A DNA stretch of 64,000 nucleotides from Candidatus Tectimicrobiota bacterium (GCA_026005175.1 BPKO01000001.1:186001-250000); one strand, 5' to 3'. Shown: positions 51,680 through 61,694, counted from the first letter of the stretch. Made by a program: numbers and translations. Notes: generated by a model not told the origin, from the letters alone.

Positions 51680-53272
51680 ATGCGTCGGACGCTTTTCGGC
51701 ATGGGGATTGTCCTGGTGGTGTGCCTGGTCGGGCTGGCCCTGGCCGCCGAGCCGAAGCGGGGCGGAACGCTGCGCGTGGCCTACGGCAACAAGATCTCGC
51801 ACCTCGACTTCCACACCGCGCCGGGCTACGAGATGATGTGGGTGGCGATGAACATCGGCTGCGGGCTGGTCAACATCACCCCAGACGGCCAGTTCGTGGG
51901 CGATGCTGCCGAGTCGTGGGAGGTGTCGGCCGACGGCCTCACTTACACGTTCCGCCTGCGCGACGGCGTGCTCTTTCATGACGGCTCCAAAGTGGACGCC
52001 GCGGCGGTGAAGTTCAGCATCGACCGCCTCATGGATCCGGCCACCAAGTCGGGCATGCGGCGCTTTTATGCCTCGGTGGACCACGTGGAAGTGGCCGACC
52101 CGCTGACGGTCAAGGTGCACATGAAAGAGCCCTACGCCTTTTTCCTGCACATGCTGGCCGGCTATCGCACCGGCCTGGTCCTCTACTCGCCGGAGGCCAC
52201 CCGCAAGTATAGCCTCGATGACCGCAAGCGCGGGCGGCCGGAGGCCGTGGTGGGCTGTGGTCCTTTCAAGCTGGTGGAATGGGTTCCTGGTGACCACCTG
52301 CTCATGGAGCGGTGGGAGAAGTACTTCCGCCCCGGCTTGCCTTACGTCGACCGCGTGCTCATCCGCGTCATCAAAGACCCCATTGCCCAAATTGCCGCTT
52401 TCAAGGCCGGTGAAATCGACATGATCCTGTCGTTCAGCCCCGAGCACGTCGAAACCCTGCAGGCGCAGGTGCCCGACGCGCAGATCATGACGGGGAAAGA
52501 GACCACCCCCATGATTGCCATGATGAAAGTCACCGTGCCTTGCGACGGCAAGCCAATGTCCAAGGACCGCTGCCCGCACCCCATTTTTGGCGACATCCGG
52601 GTGCGCAAGGCGGTGGGCTGCTATGGCCTTGACCGCGAGGAGATCGTCAAGATCGCCTTCAAAGGCAAAGCCACGCCCTGGGTGGGCATGAATCCCCCAG
52701 GCACCCTCGATACGGTCAACGTCAACCACATGTGCCCCTATGACCCGGAAAAGGCCAAGGCCCTGTTGGCCGAAGCCGGCTATGGGCCTAGCAACCCCCT
52801 GACTTTCGAGCTCATCACCGACACGGAAAAGGCGGTCTTCAACGTCATCGCCACGGTGATCAAGGAGCAGATGGCCCGCCTGGGGGTGACGGTGAACATC
52901 AAGCTGGTGGACAAGGTGACCTGGATGAACACCGTGCTGCGCGACGGCCCCTGGGACATGGAAGTGGAAGACCTGCTGTCCTTGCTGACTTTGGACAGCA
53001 ACGCCTACCTCTCGGTGACCACCTCGGCGTGGAACCAGTCGCGGCACACCGACACCAAGATCGATGAGTACTACGCCCGCTACGCCCGCGAGATGGATCC
53101 GGTGAGGCGCCGCGCCATTGCCAAGGAGCTACAGGAGTACATGGCCGACAAGCTCTACTGGAATGCCGTGTCAGGCTCGCCGTTTTACATTGTGGCCCAG
53201 CCCTGGGTGAAGGGCTATGTGTTCAACGCCGAGTTCGAGGTCCACTACGAGACGGTATGGCTTGACAAGTAA
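51680..53272 (+). CDS. Peptide/nickel-type ABC importer, periplasmic binding protein (SBP family 5)
   Basis: A 530-aa SBP_bac_5 protein. A Sec signal is visible (MRRTLFGMGIVLVVCLVGLALAA), then EPKRGGTLRVAYGNKISHLD, and the family signature WEVSADGLTYTFRLRDGVLFHDGSKVDAAAVKF. It binds peptides, opines or other small ligands in the periplasm for the two permeases downstream. ATG 51680 follows GGGAGGAGTGCC. A 10-bp hairpin lies just after its stop. Confidence 0.9.
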   Translation: MRRTLFGMGIVLVVCLVGLALAAEPKRGGTLRVAYGNKISHLDFHTAPGYEMMWVAMNIGCGLVNITPDGQFVGDAAESWEVSADGLTYTFRLRDGVLFHDGSKVDAAAVKFSIDRLMDPATKSGMRRFYASVDHVEVADPLTVKVHMKEPYAFFLHMLAGYRTGLVLYSPEATRKYSLDDRKRGRPEAVVGCGPFKLVEWVPGDHLLMERWEKYFRPGLPYVDRVLIRVIKDPIAQIAAFKAGEIDMILSFSPEHVETLQAQVPDAQIMTGKETTPMIAMMKVTVPCDGKPMSKDRCPHPIFGDIRVRKAVGCYGLDREEIVKIAFKGKATPWVGMNPPGTLDTVNVNHMCPYDPEKAKALLAEAGYGPSNPLTFELITDTEKAVFNVIATVIKEQMARLGVTVNIKLVDKVTWMNTVLRDGPWDMEVEDLLSLLTLDSNAYLSVTTSAWNQSRHTDTKIDEYYARYAREMDPVRRRAIAKELQEYMADKLYWNAVSGSPFYIVAQPWVKGYVFNAEFEVHYETVWLDK

Positions 53273-53281
53273 GGCAAGGGC

Positions 53282-53305
53282 GGGCCGCGACGCCCGTCGC
53301 GGCCC
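53282..53305 (+). terminator. Perfect hairpin between binding-protein and permease genes
   Basis: A 10-bp stem (53282-53291 with 53296-53305) and GCCC loop lie 9 nt after the binding-protein stop and 21 nt before the permease ATG. No T tract follows. It probably protects the 3' end of the binding-protein message. Confidence 0.55.
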
Positions 53306-53325
53306 ACCACGGAGGGAGAGCCGGC

Positions 53326-54303
53326 ATGCGGGAGTACATCCTCAGGCGCATCGCGCAGATGGTGCCCACGGTGCTGATGATCACCCTGGTGGTGTTTGCC
53401 ATGATGCAGGCCATTCCCGGGGACCCCATCATCACCTTGCTCGGCGATGCCTACGACGAAGACGACGCGGCGCGTTTCCGCCAGCAGTATGGCCTTGACA
53501 AGCCGATTTACATCCAGTACGCCATTTGGCTGGGCAAGCTGGTGCGCGGCGATTGGGGGGTGTCGATTCTGACGGGACGGCCGGTGCTGGAAGACGTGCT
53601 CATTCGCCTGCCGGTGACCCTGGAGCTGATCGTCCTGGCCATGGGCATCGCGCTGCTCATCGCCATTCCGGCAGGGATCATCGCCGCCGTGCGGCAAAAC
53701 ACCTGGGCAGATTACACCGCCATGTCCTCGGCCCTGGTGGGCATTTCTATTCCCGACTTCTTCCTGGGTATTCTTTTGCTCCTGCTCTTCTCCATCGGCC
53801 TCAAAGGCTTCTTGCCCAGCTCGGGCTGGGTCTATTTGCCAGGGACTTGCCCCACGGTGGCTTGTGAGCCGAGCCTGTGGGGCAACCTCAAGCACGCCCT
53901 CATGCCGGCCATCGCCCTGGGGGTGGGGCGGGCGGCCATTTTGACGCGGCTGCTGCGCGCCAGCTTGCTGGAAATCATCCGCATGGAGTACGTCACTACC
54001 GCGCGTGCCAAAGGCCTGGCAGAGAAAGTGGTGATTTTGAAGCACGCCCTGAAAAATGCCCTCATCCCTACGGTCACCATCATGGGGCTGCAAGTGGGCT
54101 TTCTCATCGGCGGCGCCATCGTGGTCGAAACGGTGTTTGCCGTTCCCGGCCTGGGCACCTACGGCATCAACGCCATCATCGCCCGCGATTACCAGCAAGT
54201 GCAGGGGTTTATCTTGCTGGTGGCGATTTGCTTTGTGGTCATCAACTTCCTGGTCGATCTCACTTACTCGTTCCTCGACCCGCGGATTCGCTACGGCTCG
54301 TAG
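53326..54303 (+). CDS. Peptide-type ABC importer permease (DppB-like)
   Basis: A 325-aa membrane protein. It begins MREYILRRIAQMVPTVLMITLVVF (first TM helix), and has the DppB loop PGDPI and the ATPase-coupling EAA segment AKGLAEKVVILKHALKNALIP. About six TM helices are visible. It starts at ATG 53326 after GGAGGGAGAGCC. It is the first permease of the operon, whose ATPase genes are missing here. Confidence 0.9.
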   Translation: MREYILRRIAQMVPTVLMITLVVFAMMQAIPGDPIITLLGDAYDEDDAARFRQQYGLDKPIYIQYAIWLGKLVRGDWGVSILTGRPVLEDVLIRLPVTLELIVLAMGIALLIAIPAGIIAAVRQNTWADYTAMSSALVGISIPDFFLGILLLLLFSIGLKGFLPSSGWVYLPGTCPTVACEPSLWGNLKHALMPAIALGVGRAAILTRLLRASLLEIIRMEYVTTARAKGLAEKVVILKHALKNALIPTVTIMGLQVGFLIGGAIVVETVFAVPGLGTYGINAIIARDYQQVQGFILLVAICFVVINFLVDLTYSFLDPRIRYGS

Positions 54304-54334
54304 CCGCCTTGGCTTGGAAGGGGGAGCGCCGTCC

Positions 54335-55279
54335 ATGAGGCACAACGCACTGAGAGGCAACACCGGGGTGGTGGGTGCGCCGGCGCTGGGCGACGTGGTG
54401 CCGGCTGTGGCGTCGCGGCCACGGGCAGAGTCGCAGCTGGCGCAGACGGCACGCCGTCTCAAGCGCAGCAAGACGGCCCTGGTGGGACTGGGAATCGTGA
54501 CGACTCTGGTGCTGGTGGCCATTTTTGCCGATGTGCTGGCGCCCTATAGCCCCATTCTCAACTCCCCTACCGAGACTTTCCAGTCGCCCAACGCCAAGCA
54601 CCTCCTGGGCACCGACCAGTTTGGCCGCGACATGCTCAGCCGCATCATTTACGGCAGCCGCATTTCGCTGGCGGTGGGCCTCTCCTCGGTGCTGCTGGCG
54701 ATTTTCGTGGGCGTTCCCCTGGGGGTGATTGCCGGCTTTTACGGCGGCAAGCTCGACACGGTGATCATGCGCGCCATGGACCTCATCCTGGCGTTTCCCG
54801 TCTTTTTGCTGGCCATCGTCATCATGATCATGTTCACGCCTACCGCCGGCATCGTGGGCGCCATGAAGGTGATCATGGCCATTGGCATCGTGCGCATTCC
54901 CATCTATGCCCGCCTGGTGCGCGGCAGCGTGCTGTCGATCAAGGAAAAGGAGTATATCGAGGCCTGCCGTGCCCTGGGGCAGCGCGACCCCAAGATCCTC
55001 TGGCGCCACGTCTTGCCCAACTGCATGGCGCCCATTATCGTGACCGGCACCCTGAGCATCGCCACCGCCATCATCGTCGAGGCCTCCCTCAGCTTCCTCG
55101 GCCTGGGGACGCAGCCGCCGACGCCTAGCTGGGGCTGGGACCTGAAGGCCAACGTGGCCTGGATCCAGCTCAACCCCTGGCTGGCGCTGTGCCCGGGCTT
55201 GGCGATTTTCATCACCGTCCTGGGCTTTAATCTCTTTGGCGACGGCCTGCGTGATGCCCTGGACCCGCGCCTGAAGTAG
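54335..55279 (+). CDS. Peptide-type ABC importer permease (DppC-like)
   Basis: A 314-aa membrane protein. The N-terminal OppC-type TM domain (ALVGLGIVTTLVLVAIFADVLAPYSP) is followed by HLLGTDQFGRDMLSRIIYG, typical of DppC/OppC, and the EAA segment ACRALGQRDPKILWRHVLPN. It starts at ATG 54335 after AAGGGGGAGCGCC. No DppD/DppF ATPase gene follows; the next gene is a ketopantoate reductase. Confidence 0.9.
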   Translation: MRHNALRGNTGVVGAPALGDVVPAVASRPRAESQLAQTARRLKRSKTALVGLGIVTTLVLVAIFADVLAPYSPILNSPTETFQSPNAKHLLGTDQFGRDMLSRIIYGSRISLAVGLSSVLLAIFVGVPLGVIAGFYGGKLDTVIMRAMDLILAFPVFLLAIVIMIMFTPTAGIVGAMKVIMAIGIVRIPIYARLVRGSVLSIKEKEYIEACRALGQRDPKILWRHVLPNCMAPIIVTGTLSIATAIIVEASLSFLGLGTQPPTPSWGWDLKANVAWIQLNPWLALCPGLAIFITVLGFNLFGDGLRDALDPRLK

Positions 55280-55301
55280 CCGCGCCGCAGGAGGCAAAGC
55301 G

Positions 55302-56231
55302 ATGCACGTCGTGGTCGTAGGCGCCGGCGGCCTGGGGGGGTACTTCGGCGGCCTGCTGGCGCGCCGCGGGGCCAACGTCACCTTTATTGCCCGCGGGGCC
55401 AACCTTGCGGCGCTGCAAACGCGCGGCCTTACTGTGCGCAGCGTGCACGGCGACTTCTCCTTGCCGGTGCGCGCCCGCGCCGAGGTGGCCGGGCTGCCCC
55501 CAGCAGACGTGATGCTGTTTTGCGTCAAGACCTACGACGTGGCGCAGGCGGCGGCGCTGGTGCAGCCCCTGGTGACAGACGACACCGCGGTCCTGACGTT
55601 GCAAAACGGCGTGGATACCCCCTCCACGCTGCAAGCGTTCTTTGGCCGGGGCACGGTGCTGGCCGGGGTGACGCGCATTGGCTCCACCCTGGTGGCCCCG
55701 GGGGTGGTAGAGCAGCAGACCGAAGACCGGCTCATCGAGCTGGGCAGCCTCGAGGCGGGGGGCGAGCCGCAGGTAGAGAAAGTGTGCCGGCTCCTGACGC
55801 AAGCCGGCATTCCCGTGCAGGTCCGTGCGGACATCCGCAAGAGCCTGTGGGAAAAGCTGGTCTTCATTTCCCCCTTTAGCGGCCTCTCGACGCTGACGCG
55901 GCTGACGGTGGCGCAGCTGCTGGCACACGAGCCCACCCGCGCGCTGTACCGCACCCTGCTCGAAGAGGCGGTGGCCGTGGCGCAGGCGGCGGGGATCGCC
56001 GTGGCCCCCGACCTCGCCTCGCAGATCATGCAGTACCTCGAGGCGGCGGCCGATCCGGGGGCCTCTTCGATGGCGGTTGACTTCGCGCAGCGGCGGCCGC
56101 TCGAAGTGGAGGCCATCCACGGAGCCCTCGTGCGCCACGGCCAGCGCCTGGGGGTGGCGACGCCGGTGACCGCAGCGGTCTACCGGGCCCTGGTGGTGAT
56201 GGACCACTACAACCGGCAGCCAAAGCCCTGA
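55302..56231 (+). CDS. panE: Ketopantoate reductase family protein (ApbA/PanE)
   Basis: A 309-aa NADPH enzyme. The nucleotide loop VVVGAGGLGGYFGGLLARRG starts the Rossmann domain, followed by VMLFCVKTYDV and VLTLQNGVDTPSTL, and the catalytic Lys region KSLWEKLVFISPFSG in the C-terminal domain. Reduces ketopantoate to pantoate in pantothenate synthesis, or another 2-oxo acid. ATG 55302 follows CAGGAGGCAAAGC, 22 nt behind the importer permease, so it may be cotranscribed. It is convergent with phoU. Confidence 0.85.
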   Translation: MHVVVVGAGGLGGYFGGLLARRGANVTFIARGANLAALQTRGLTVRSVHGDFSLPVRARAEVAGLPPADVMLFCVKTYDVAQAAALVQPLVTDDTAVLTLQNGVDTPSTLQAFFGRGTVLAGVTRIGSTLVAPGVVEQQTEDRLIELGSLEAGGEPQVEKVCRLLTQAGIPVQVRADIRKSLWEKLVFISPFSGLSTLTRLTVAQLLAHEPTRALYRTLLEEAVAVAQAAGIAVAPDLASQIMQYLEAAADPGASSMAVDFAQRRPLEVEAIHGALVRHGQRLGVATPVTAAVYRALVVMDHYNRQPKP

Positions 56232-56240
56232 AGCACCGGG

Positions 56241-56906
56241 TTAGCTGTAAGCGGCGGTGCGGTGGCGCACGATTTCCCCGGTCACCGTGTAGATCACGTC
56301 TTCGGCCACGTTGGTGGCCAAATCGGCAATGCGCTCGAGGTGGCGAGAGACGGAGAGCATGTGGATGAGCTGCTCCACGCGCTCGGGGGTGGCGCGGATC
56401 TGCGCCTGGATGAGCACGTGCATCTGGCGGTTGAGCTGGTCCACCTCGTAGTCGGCGGCGCACACCCGCCGCGCCAGCTCGGGATCCTGGCGCACCAGGG
56501 CATCGAGGCTCTGCTTCACCATGGCCTGCGTCTTCTGGGCCATGGCCGCCAGGTGCGGCGGCACCTCCAGGTTGGGGTAGCGGGCCAGGTAGGAGGCGCG
56601 CCGGGCGATGTTCACCGCCAGGTCGGCCATGCGCTCTAAGTCGTTGTTGATTTTGAGTACGGCCACCACAAAGCGCAAGTCGATGGCCACCGGCTGGTAG
56701 AGGGCGAGGATCTTCAGGCACTCCTCCTCGACTTCCACTTCCATCATGTCGATTTCTTCGTCGCCTTCGGCCACCTGCTCGGCCAGCTTGGCGTCGTGCT
56801 GGATCACCGCGGCGATGGCCTGGGCGATACGCTCTTCGACGGTGGCGCCAACGGTGAGGATCTTCTTCTTCAGGTTGTCGATTTCGCGCTGAAAGTGCTT
56901 GCTCAT
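56241..56906 (-). CDS. phoU: Phosphate-signalling protein PhoU
   Basis: A 221-aa all-helical protein with two PhoU repeats, each with the metal-binding E-x3-D-x3-R type helix (ADLAVNIARRASYLARY and RIADLATNVAEDVIY). It acts between the PstB ATPase and the PhoR/PhoB system as a negative regulator of phosphate uptake. It starts at ATG 56906, 14 nt behind pstB, and is the last gene of the pst operon. Confidence 0.92.
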   Translation of the reverse strand: MSKHFQREIDNLKKKILTVGATVEERIAQAIAAVIQHDAKLAEQVAEGDEEIDMMEVEVEEECLKILALYQPVAIDLRFVVAVLKINNDLERMADLAVNIARRASYLARYPNLEVPPHLAAMAQKTQAMVKQSLDALVRQDPELARRVCAADYEVDQLNRQMHVLIQAQIRATPERVEQLIHMLSVSRHLERIADLATNVAEDVIYTVTGEIVRHRTAAYS

Positions 56907-56920
56907 CTGGGCTTCCTTGT

Positions 56921-57691
56921 CTAGCCAAAGCGGCCGGTGATGTAGTCCTGGGTGCGCTTTTGCGCCGGGGCGGTAAAGATTTTGTCGGTTTCATCGTACT
57001 CGACGAGCTCGCCAAGGTAAAGAAAGGCGGTGTAGTCGGAAACGCGGGCGGCCTGCTGCATGTTGTGGGTCACGATGATCACCGTGTAGTCCTGCTTGAG
57101 CTCGTCGATGAGGTCTTCGATGCGGCTGGTGGCAATGGGATCGAGGGCGGAGCAGGGTTCGTCCATGAGAATGATTTCGGGGTTCACGGCAATGGCGCGG
57201 GCGATGCACAGCCGCTGCATCTGGCCGCCCGAAAGGCGCAGCGCCGACTCGTGCAGGCGGTCTTTTACTTCGTCCCACAGCGCCGCGGCGCGCAGGCTGC
57301 GCTCGACGACTTCGTCGAGCACGGCGCGGTTGCGCACCCCGGCGATGCGCAGGCCGTAGACGACGTTTTCGTAAATCGACTTGGGGAAGGGGTTGGACTT
57401 CTGGAAGACCATGCCCACGCGGCGCCGCAGGCGGATGACGTCGAGGTTGGGGTCGTTGATCTCTTCGCCGTCGAGCTTGATGCTGCCCTCGATGCGCACG
57501 TGCTCGATGAGGTCGTTCATGCGGTTAAAGCAGCGCAGCAGCGTGGACTTGCCGCAGCCCGAAGGGCCGATGAACGCCGTCACCCGCTTGCGCGGGATAG
57601 CCAGCGAGATGTGGCGCAGCGCTGGCGTCTCGCCGTAGTAGAGCGACAGGTCCTGGATGTCGAGGATCGGGTCGGGAATTTTCACCGCCAT
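56921..57691 (-). CDS. pstB: Phosphate ABC importer ATPase PstB
   Basis: A 256-aa ABC ATPase. Walker A is [19 protein letters not shown], the signature [14 protein letters not shown], Walker [13 protein letters not shown], the H-loop IVTHNM; NRMND and [14 protein letters not shown] are diagnostic of PstB. It starts at ATG 57691, 18 nt behind pstA. It powers high-affinity phosphate uptake. Confidence 0.94.
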   Translation of the reverse strand: MAVKIPDPILDIQDLSLYYGETPALRHISLAIPRKRVTAFIGPSGCGKSTLLRCFNRMNDLIEHVRIEGSIKLDGEEINDPNLDVIRLRRRVGMVFQKSNPFPKSIYENVVYGLRIAGVRNRAVLDEVVERSLRAAALWDEVKDRLHESALRLSGGQMQRLCIARAIAVNPEIILMDEPCSALDPIATSRIEDLIDELKQDYTVIIVTHNMQQAARVSDYTAFLYLGELVEYDETDKIFTAPAQKRTQDYITGRFG

Positions 57692-57709
57692 ACGCCTGCC
57701 CCCCTGCCG

Positions 57710-59398
57710 CTAGAAGGCTGCGGTAGCGTACTTGCGACGCAGCTTCTCGCGGATGTAAAGGGCACCCAGGTTCAGCACCACCACCAGGGTGATGAGCAGC
57801 AAGGTGGTGGCAAAGACCATCGGCTTGGCCGCCTCGGCGTCGGGCGACTGGAAGCCGAGGTCGTAAATGTGAAACCCCAGGTGCATGAACTTGCGCTCAA
57901 GGTGGATGAAAGGAAACACGGTGTCGATCGGTAAGCTCGGGGCCAGCTTCACCACCCCCACCAGCATCAGCGGCGCCACCTCGCCGGCGCCGCGGGCCAT
58001 GGCCAGAATGAGGCCGGTGAGGATGCCCGGCGCGGCTGCCGGCAGCACGATGCGCTGGATGGTCTGCCACTTCGACGCCCCCAGGGCCAGCGAGCCCTCG
58101 CGCATGCCCCGCGGCACGGCGGCCAGCGCCTCTTCGGTGGCCACAATGACCACCGGCACGGTCATCAGCGCCAAAGTGAGCGAGGCCCACAGGATGCCGC
58201 CGGTGCCAAAGGTGGGGGTGGGCAGGGCCTCGGCAAAGAAGAGGGCGTCGAGGCTTCCTCCGACTCCGTAGACGAAGAAGCCCAGGCCAAACACGCCAAA
58301 GACGATCGACGGCACGCCGGCCAGGTTGCTGACGGCAATGCGCACCAGGCGCACCAGCAGCCCCTGGCGGGCGTACTCGAGCAGGTAGAGGGCTGCCACG
58401 ACGCCAAAGGGCGTCACCGCCAGGCTCATCAGCACCGTCATCACAAAAGTGCCAAAAATCGCAGGAAAAACGCCGCCTTCGGTGTTGGCCTCGCGCGGCT
58501 CCTCGCTGAGGAACACCCAGACGTTGCGCGCCAGCAGGCCCAGGCGCTGCCAGACGCTGAGGCGGTTGGGGTAGTAGTAGTGGACGACTTGTCCCAGGGG
58601 CAAGCGCCGCTCTTCTCCCGTGGCCAGGCGGTAGACCAGAGCGTGTTCGTCTTGCTGCTGGCGCAAGTGGCGGGCCTGCTGCGCCAGGGCTTCGTAGCGC
58701 GCCTGCAGCGCCGCCATCTCCTCGGCCACCGCCTGCCAGGCCGCCGCGACGTCCCTCCCCGCCTGGCGGGCGCGCTCGAGGGCACGCTGGCGCAGGCGCA
58801 GCTTCTCCATGCGGGCGTTGAGGGCGCCGATGTCGCGCTTTTCCAGCTGGCGGATGCGGGCACGGCGGCGGTTGACCTCCTCGACCAGCTGCCGCAGGCG
58901 AGCAGCAAAGCGCGGCGCCTCGGCCGGGAGCACGCCTTCGCCCTTGATCTCCAGGGCCACCGGCACGCCAATGGCGTCGCCGTACTCGAGGCGCTCGATG
59001 ACCATGAGCGTGCGGGGATAGCTGCGCCGCACCACGTCTGCGGCGTCGACGTAGCGAAAGGCCTGGCCGTAGACGTCTTTGTTGCCCAGAAACAGCTGCC
59101 ACTCCTGCGGCGCCGGCCCGCTGCCGAGGTGGTCTCGCTTGGCCTGCTCTGCCACCACTTCCCCGGCCAGCACCGCCGCCTGCCCCAGGCGCGCCGCGCT
59201 GCCAGGGCGCAGCTCCAGCCAGGCCACGCGCCGGGGCCAGAACGCCGTCACCCCGTTGACCAAAATGAGGCCAAGCAAGTAAAGGATCATCGCCAGGCCT
59301 ACCGTCAGTCCCATCGCCGTGCCCCACACCAGGGGCTCGCCGGTGGTCAGGCGCGGCGGTCGCTCGCGTACGCGGGGAAGCGGTGGTGCGGATCTCAT
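57710..59398 (-). CDS. pstA: Phosphate ABC importer permease PstA, long form
   Basis: A 562-aa protein, about twice the E. coli length. After a first TM segment (GLAMILYLLGLILVNGVTAFW) comes an extra region of about 230 residues with a coiled-coil part (VEEVNRRRARIRQLEKRDIG), the DUF3333 extension. The C-terminal permease domain has the coupling loop LALGASKWQTIQRIVLPAA. It starts at ATG 59398, 4 nt behind pstC. Confidence 0.9.
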   Translation of the reverse strand: MRSAPPLPRVRERPPRLTTGEPLVWGTAMGLTVGLAMILYLLGLILVNGVTAFWPRRVAWLELRPGSAARLGQAAVLAGEVVAEQAKRDHLGSGPAPQEWQLFLGNKDVYGQAFRYVDAADVVRRSYPRTLMVIERLEYGDAIGVPVALEIKGEGVLPAEAPRFAARLRQLVEEVNRRRARIRQLEKRDIGALNARMEKLRLRQRALERARQAGRDVAAAWQAVAEEMAALQARYEALAQQARHLRQQQDEHALVYRLATGEERRLPLGQVVHYYYPNRLSVWQRLGLLARNVWVFLSEEPREANTEGGVFPAIFGTFVMTVLMSLAVTPFGVVAALYLLEYARQGLLVRLVRIAVSNLAGVPSIVFGVFGLGFFVYGVGGSLDALFFAEALPTPTFGTGGILWASLTLALMTVPVVIVATEEALAAVPRGMREGSLALGASKWQTIQRIVLPAAAPGILTGLILAMARGAGEVAPLMLVGVVKLAPSLPIDTVFPFIHLERKFMHLGFHIYDLGFQSPDAEAAKPMVFATTLLLITLVVVLNLGALYIREKLRRKYATAAF

Positions 59399-59402
59399 GC
59401 GG

Positions 59403-61694
59403 CTAAACCGTCTTGTAGCGCTCGCGCAGGTGCTGGCGCAGAATTTCTGCCACGGTGTTGACCAAAAAGGTCATGACAAAAAGCAGCAGGCCGCCCAAAA
59501 ACAGCGTGCGGTAGAGGGTGCCGTGGTGCGGCGCTTCTGGCAGCTCGACGGCGATGTTGGCCGACAGGGTGCGCATGCCGGTGAAAATGCTAAAGTCCAT
59601 GATCGGCGTGTTGCCGGTGGCCATAAGCACGATCATCGTTTCGCCCACCGCCCGCCCCAGCCCGATCATCAGCGCCGAGAAGATGCCTGCCGAGGCAGTA
59701 GGAATGACGACGCGCACCGCCGTTTGCCAGCGGCTGGCACCCAGGGCCAGGGAAGCGGATTTCAGGGCGGCCGGCACGCTCGAGAGCGCGTCTTCGGCAA
59801 TGGTAAAAATAATGGGAATCACGGCAAAGCCCATCATGAAGCCCACCACCAGGGCGTTGCGCTGCTCGAAGCGGGTGCCGGTGGCCTGCGGCCACCACAG
59901 GCGAAAGTCGGCAAGGCGCTGGCCGCTGTGGGGATCGGTGACCACGAAGAGCCAGCGCTCCAGCAGCGGCCCCAGCTGCCAGGCCGCGTAGACCACGGCC
60001 AGCAAGACCGGGGCAAACGCCAGAAACTCGTAGCCCGGTCTTACCAGGCGCCGGCAGCGCCGCGGCAGCCTATTCCACAGCCAGCCAAACACCACCGCCG
60101 CCCAGGGAATGCCAAGGAAAATCAGCAGGCACGAAGGAATGCGCCGCTCCAGCAGGGGCGCCAGCCACAGGGCAGCCAGAAAGCCCAGGATCACCGAGGG
60201 CAGCGAGGCCATGATTTCCATCGTGGGCTTGACCACCAGCCGCAGGTTGGGGTGCAAAAACTGCGAGGTATAAATGGCCGCCAGCAGCGCCACCGGCACG
60301 GCAAACAGCAGCGCGTAGAACGTGCCTTTGAGGGTCCCGATGATAAGGGGCACAAGCGACAGCTTGGGCTCAAAGGCATCCGAGCCGCCGGTAGACTGCC
60401 AGACATAGGCAGGCGCAGCGGCCCCTTCGTACCACAGCTTGCCGAAGAAGGCGCGCCAGCCGTCTTCTGGGTGCGGGTCGTCGAGGGCGTAGAGGTGCAG
60501 GGTGTGGTGGTCGTCAAGGAAGAGCAGGCGGTCGTACTTGCCGCCCAGGCGGGCCAGGGTCACCGTGAAAGGCAGCTGCTGCTGCCAGCGTACCGTGGCG
60601 GTGGTGGCGTAGTAGAGGCCGGCCCAGGCGCCGGCCCCGGTGAGAAAGGCCTTGTTGCGCAAGCTATGGGCAAAAAAGGAGGCGCCGGCCGGCAGCGGCG
60701 TCAGGGCCTTGGTCTGGCCAAAAAGGCGCACCGCGGCGCCGGCTGGCACGTAGAGGCTAAAGAGGCGGTGCGCGCCGCTGGGGCTGGAGAAGGCGAGCGA
60801 GACGCCGCCCAGCAAAAAGTGCATGGAAGCGATCTGCGGCGCCGCCAGGTCTTGAAAAGGGGCAAAGACCTGCCGCAGGGCCAGCGCCTCGCTCTGGCGG
60901 ACGAAGTAGTAGACGTCGCCTTCTTCGGTGGCCACCACGACGCCGTCGGCCTGGGCGGTGACGGCCACCGCCTGCGGCGTGCCGGCCAGCTGCGGCGTCA
61001 GGTCGTAGCGGTTCTTGACCTGCACTTTGCTGGCGCCCAGCAGGGTGCGCCGCTGCACCAGGTGCACGGCATGCACTTCCCGGCGGCCTGCGACGTCCTG
61101 AATGGCCACCGCCAGCTTGTCGCTGCCGCTGTCGCGATAGGCGATGTGGGTGATGGGGTAGCCCTGGCGGCCCAGCGCCAGCAAGGGGCCGGCCTGGGGG
61201 TGGGCCACCACGGTGCGCGCGCTGCCGGCAAACGTCGCTTGGTAGTTGAGGCGGACCACGGTGAACCTGCCGTCGCGGGTGGCCATGACCACTTCCTGCC
61301 GTCCCTGGTCATAGGCAAAAGCCGTAAAGGCGACGTCAGGCGGGTGCGCGGGGCTGACGCGCTGCACCGGCCGCTGGCCGCTGGGGTCAACGAACCACAG
61401 GGTGCCGTCGGCGCTCACCAGCACCGGCAGCGCTGTCCACTCGTCGGTGCCCAGCAGCACGTAGGGCTGAGGCGGCAGGGCGACTTGCTGCAGGGGCGCA
61501 ACGCGGGCGCCGCGGAACAGGGGCAGGACCTGCGAGAGGATAAAGACAAAAATGCCCAGCACGGCCACGATGATGGCAATGCCGCCAAAGGTGATGCCCA
61601 CCGCCATGAGGCGGTCCACCAGAAGGACAGACCTGGCCGGGGCGACGCGCGGCAGGGTGCGGGTTGCCGGGACTTCCGGCGTGGTACGGGCCAT
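59403..61694 (-). CDS. pstC: Phosphate ABC importer permease PstC, long form
   Basis: A 763-aa protein. A TM helix near 28-55 (VGITFGGIAIIVAVLGIFVFILS) is followed by a large extracytoplasmic part of about 390 residues with beta-propeller-like repeats (LWFVDPSG, FTVVRLNY, VVVATEEGDVYYFV). From about 455 the permease domain follows, with the coupling loop LALGASRWQTAVRVVIPTA. Long PstC proteins of this type are known in some proteobacteria. It starts at ATG 61694 and is separated from pstS by a strong hairpin. Confidence 0.88.
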   Translation of the reverse strand: MARTTPEVPATRTLPRVAPARSVLLVDRLMAVGITFGGIAIIVAVLGIFVFILSQVLPLFRGARVAPLQQVALPPQPYVLLGTDEWTALPVLVSADGTLWFVDPSGQRPVQRVSPAHPPDVAFTAFAYDQGRQEVVMATRDGRFTVVRLNYQATFAGSARTVVAHPQAGPLLALGRQGYPITHIAYRDSGSDKLAVAIQDVAGRREVHAVHLVQRRTLLGASKVQVKNRYDLTPQLAGTPQAVAVTAQADGVVVATEEGDVYYFVRQSEALALRQVFAPFQDLAAPQIASMHFLLGGVSLAFSSPSGAHRLFSLYVPAGAAVRLFGQTKALTPLPAGASFFAHSLRNKAFLTGAGAWAGLYYATTATVRWQQQLPFTVTLARLGGKYDRLLFLDDHHTLHLYALDDPHPEDGWRAFFGKLWYEGAAAPAYVWQSTGGSDAFEPKLSLVPLIIGTLKGTFYALLFAVPVALLAAIYTSQFLHPNLRLVVKPTMEIMASLPSVILGFLAALWLAPLLERRIPSCLLIFLGIPWAAVVFGWLWNRLPRRCRRLVRPGYEFLAFAPVLLAVVYAAWQLGPLLERWLFVVTDPHSGQRLADFRLWWPQATGTRFEQRNALVVGFMMGFAVIPIIFTIAEDALSSVPAALKSASLALGASRWQTAVRVVIPTASAGIFSALMIGLGRAVGETMIVLMATGNTPIMDFSIFTGMRTLSANIAVELPEAPHHGTLYRTLFLGGLLLFVMTFLVNTVAEILRQHLRERYKTV

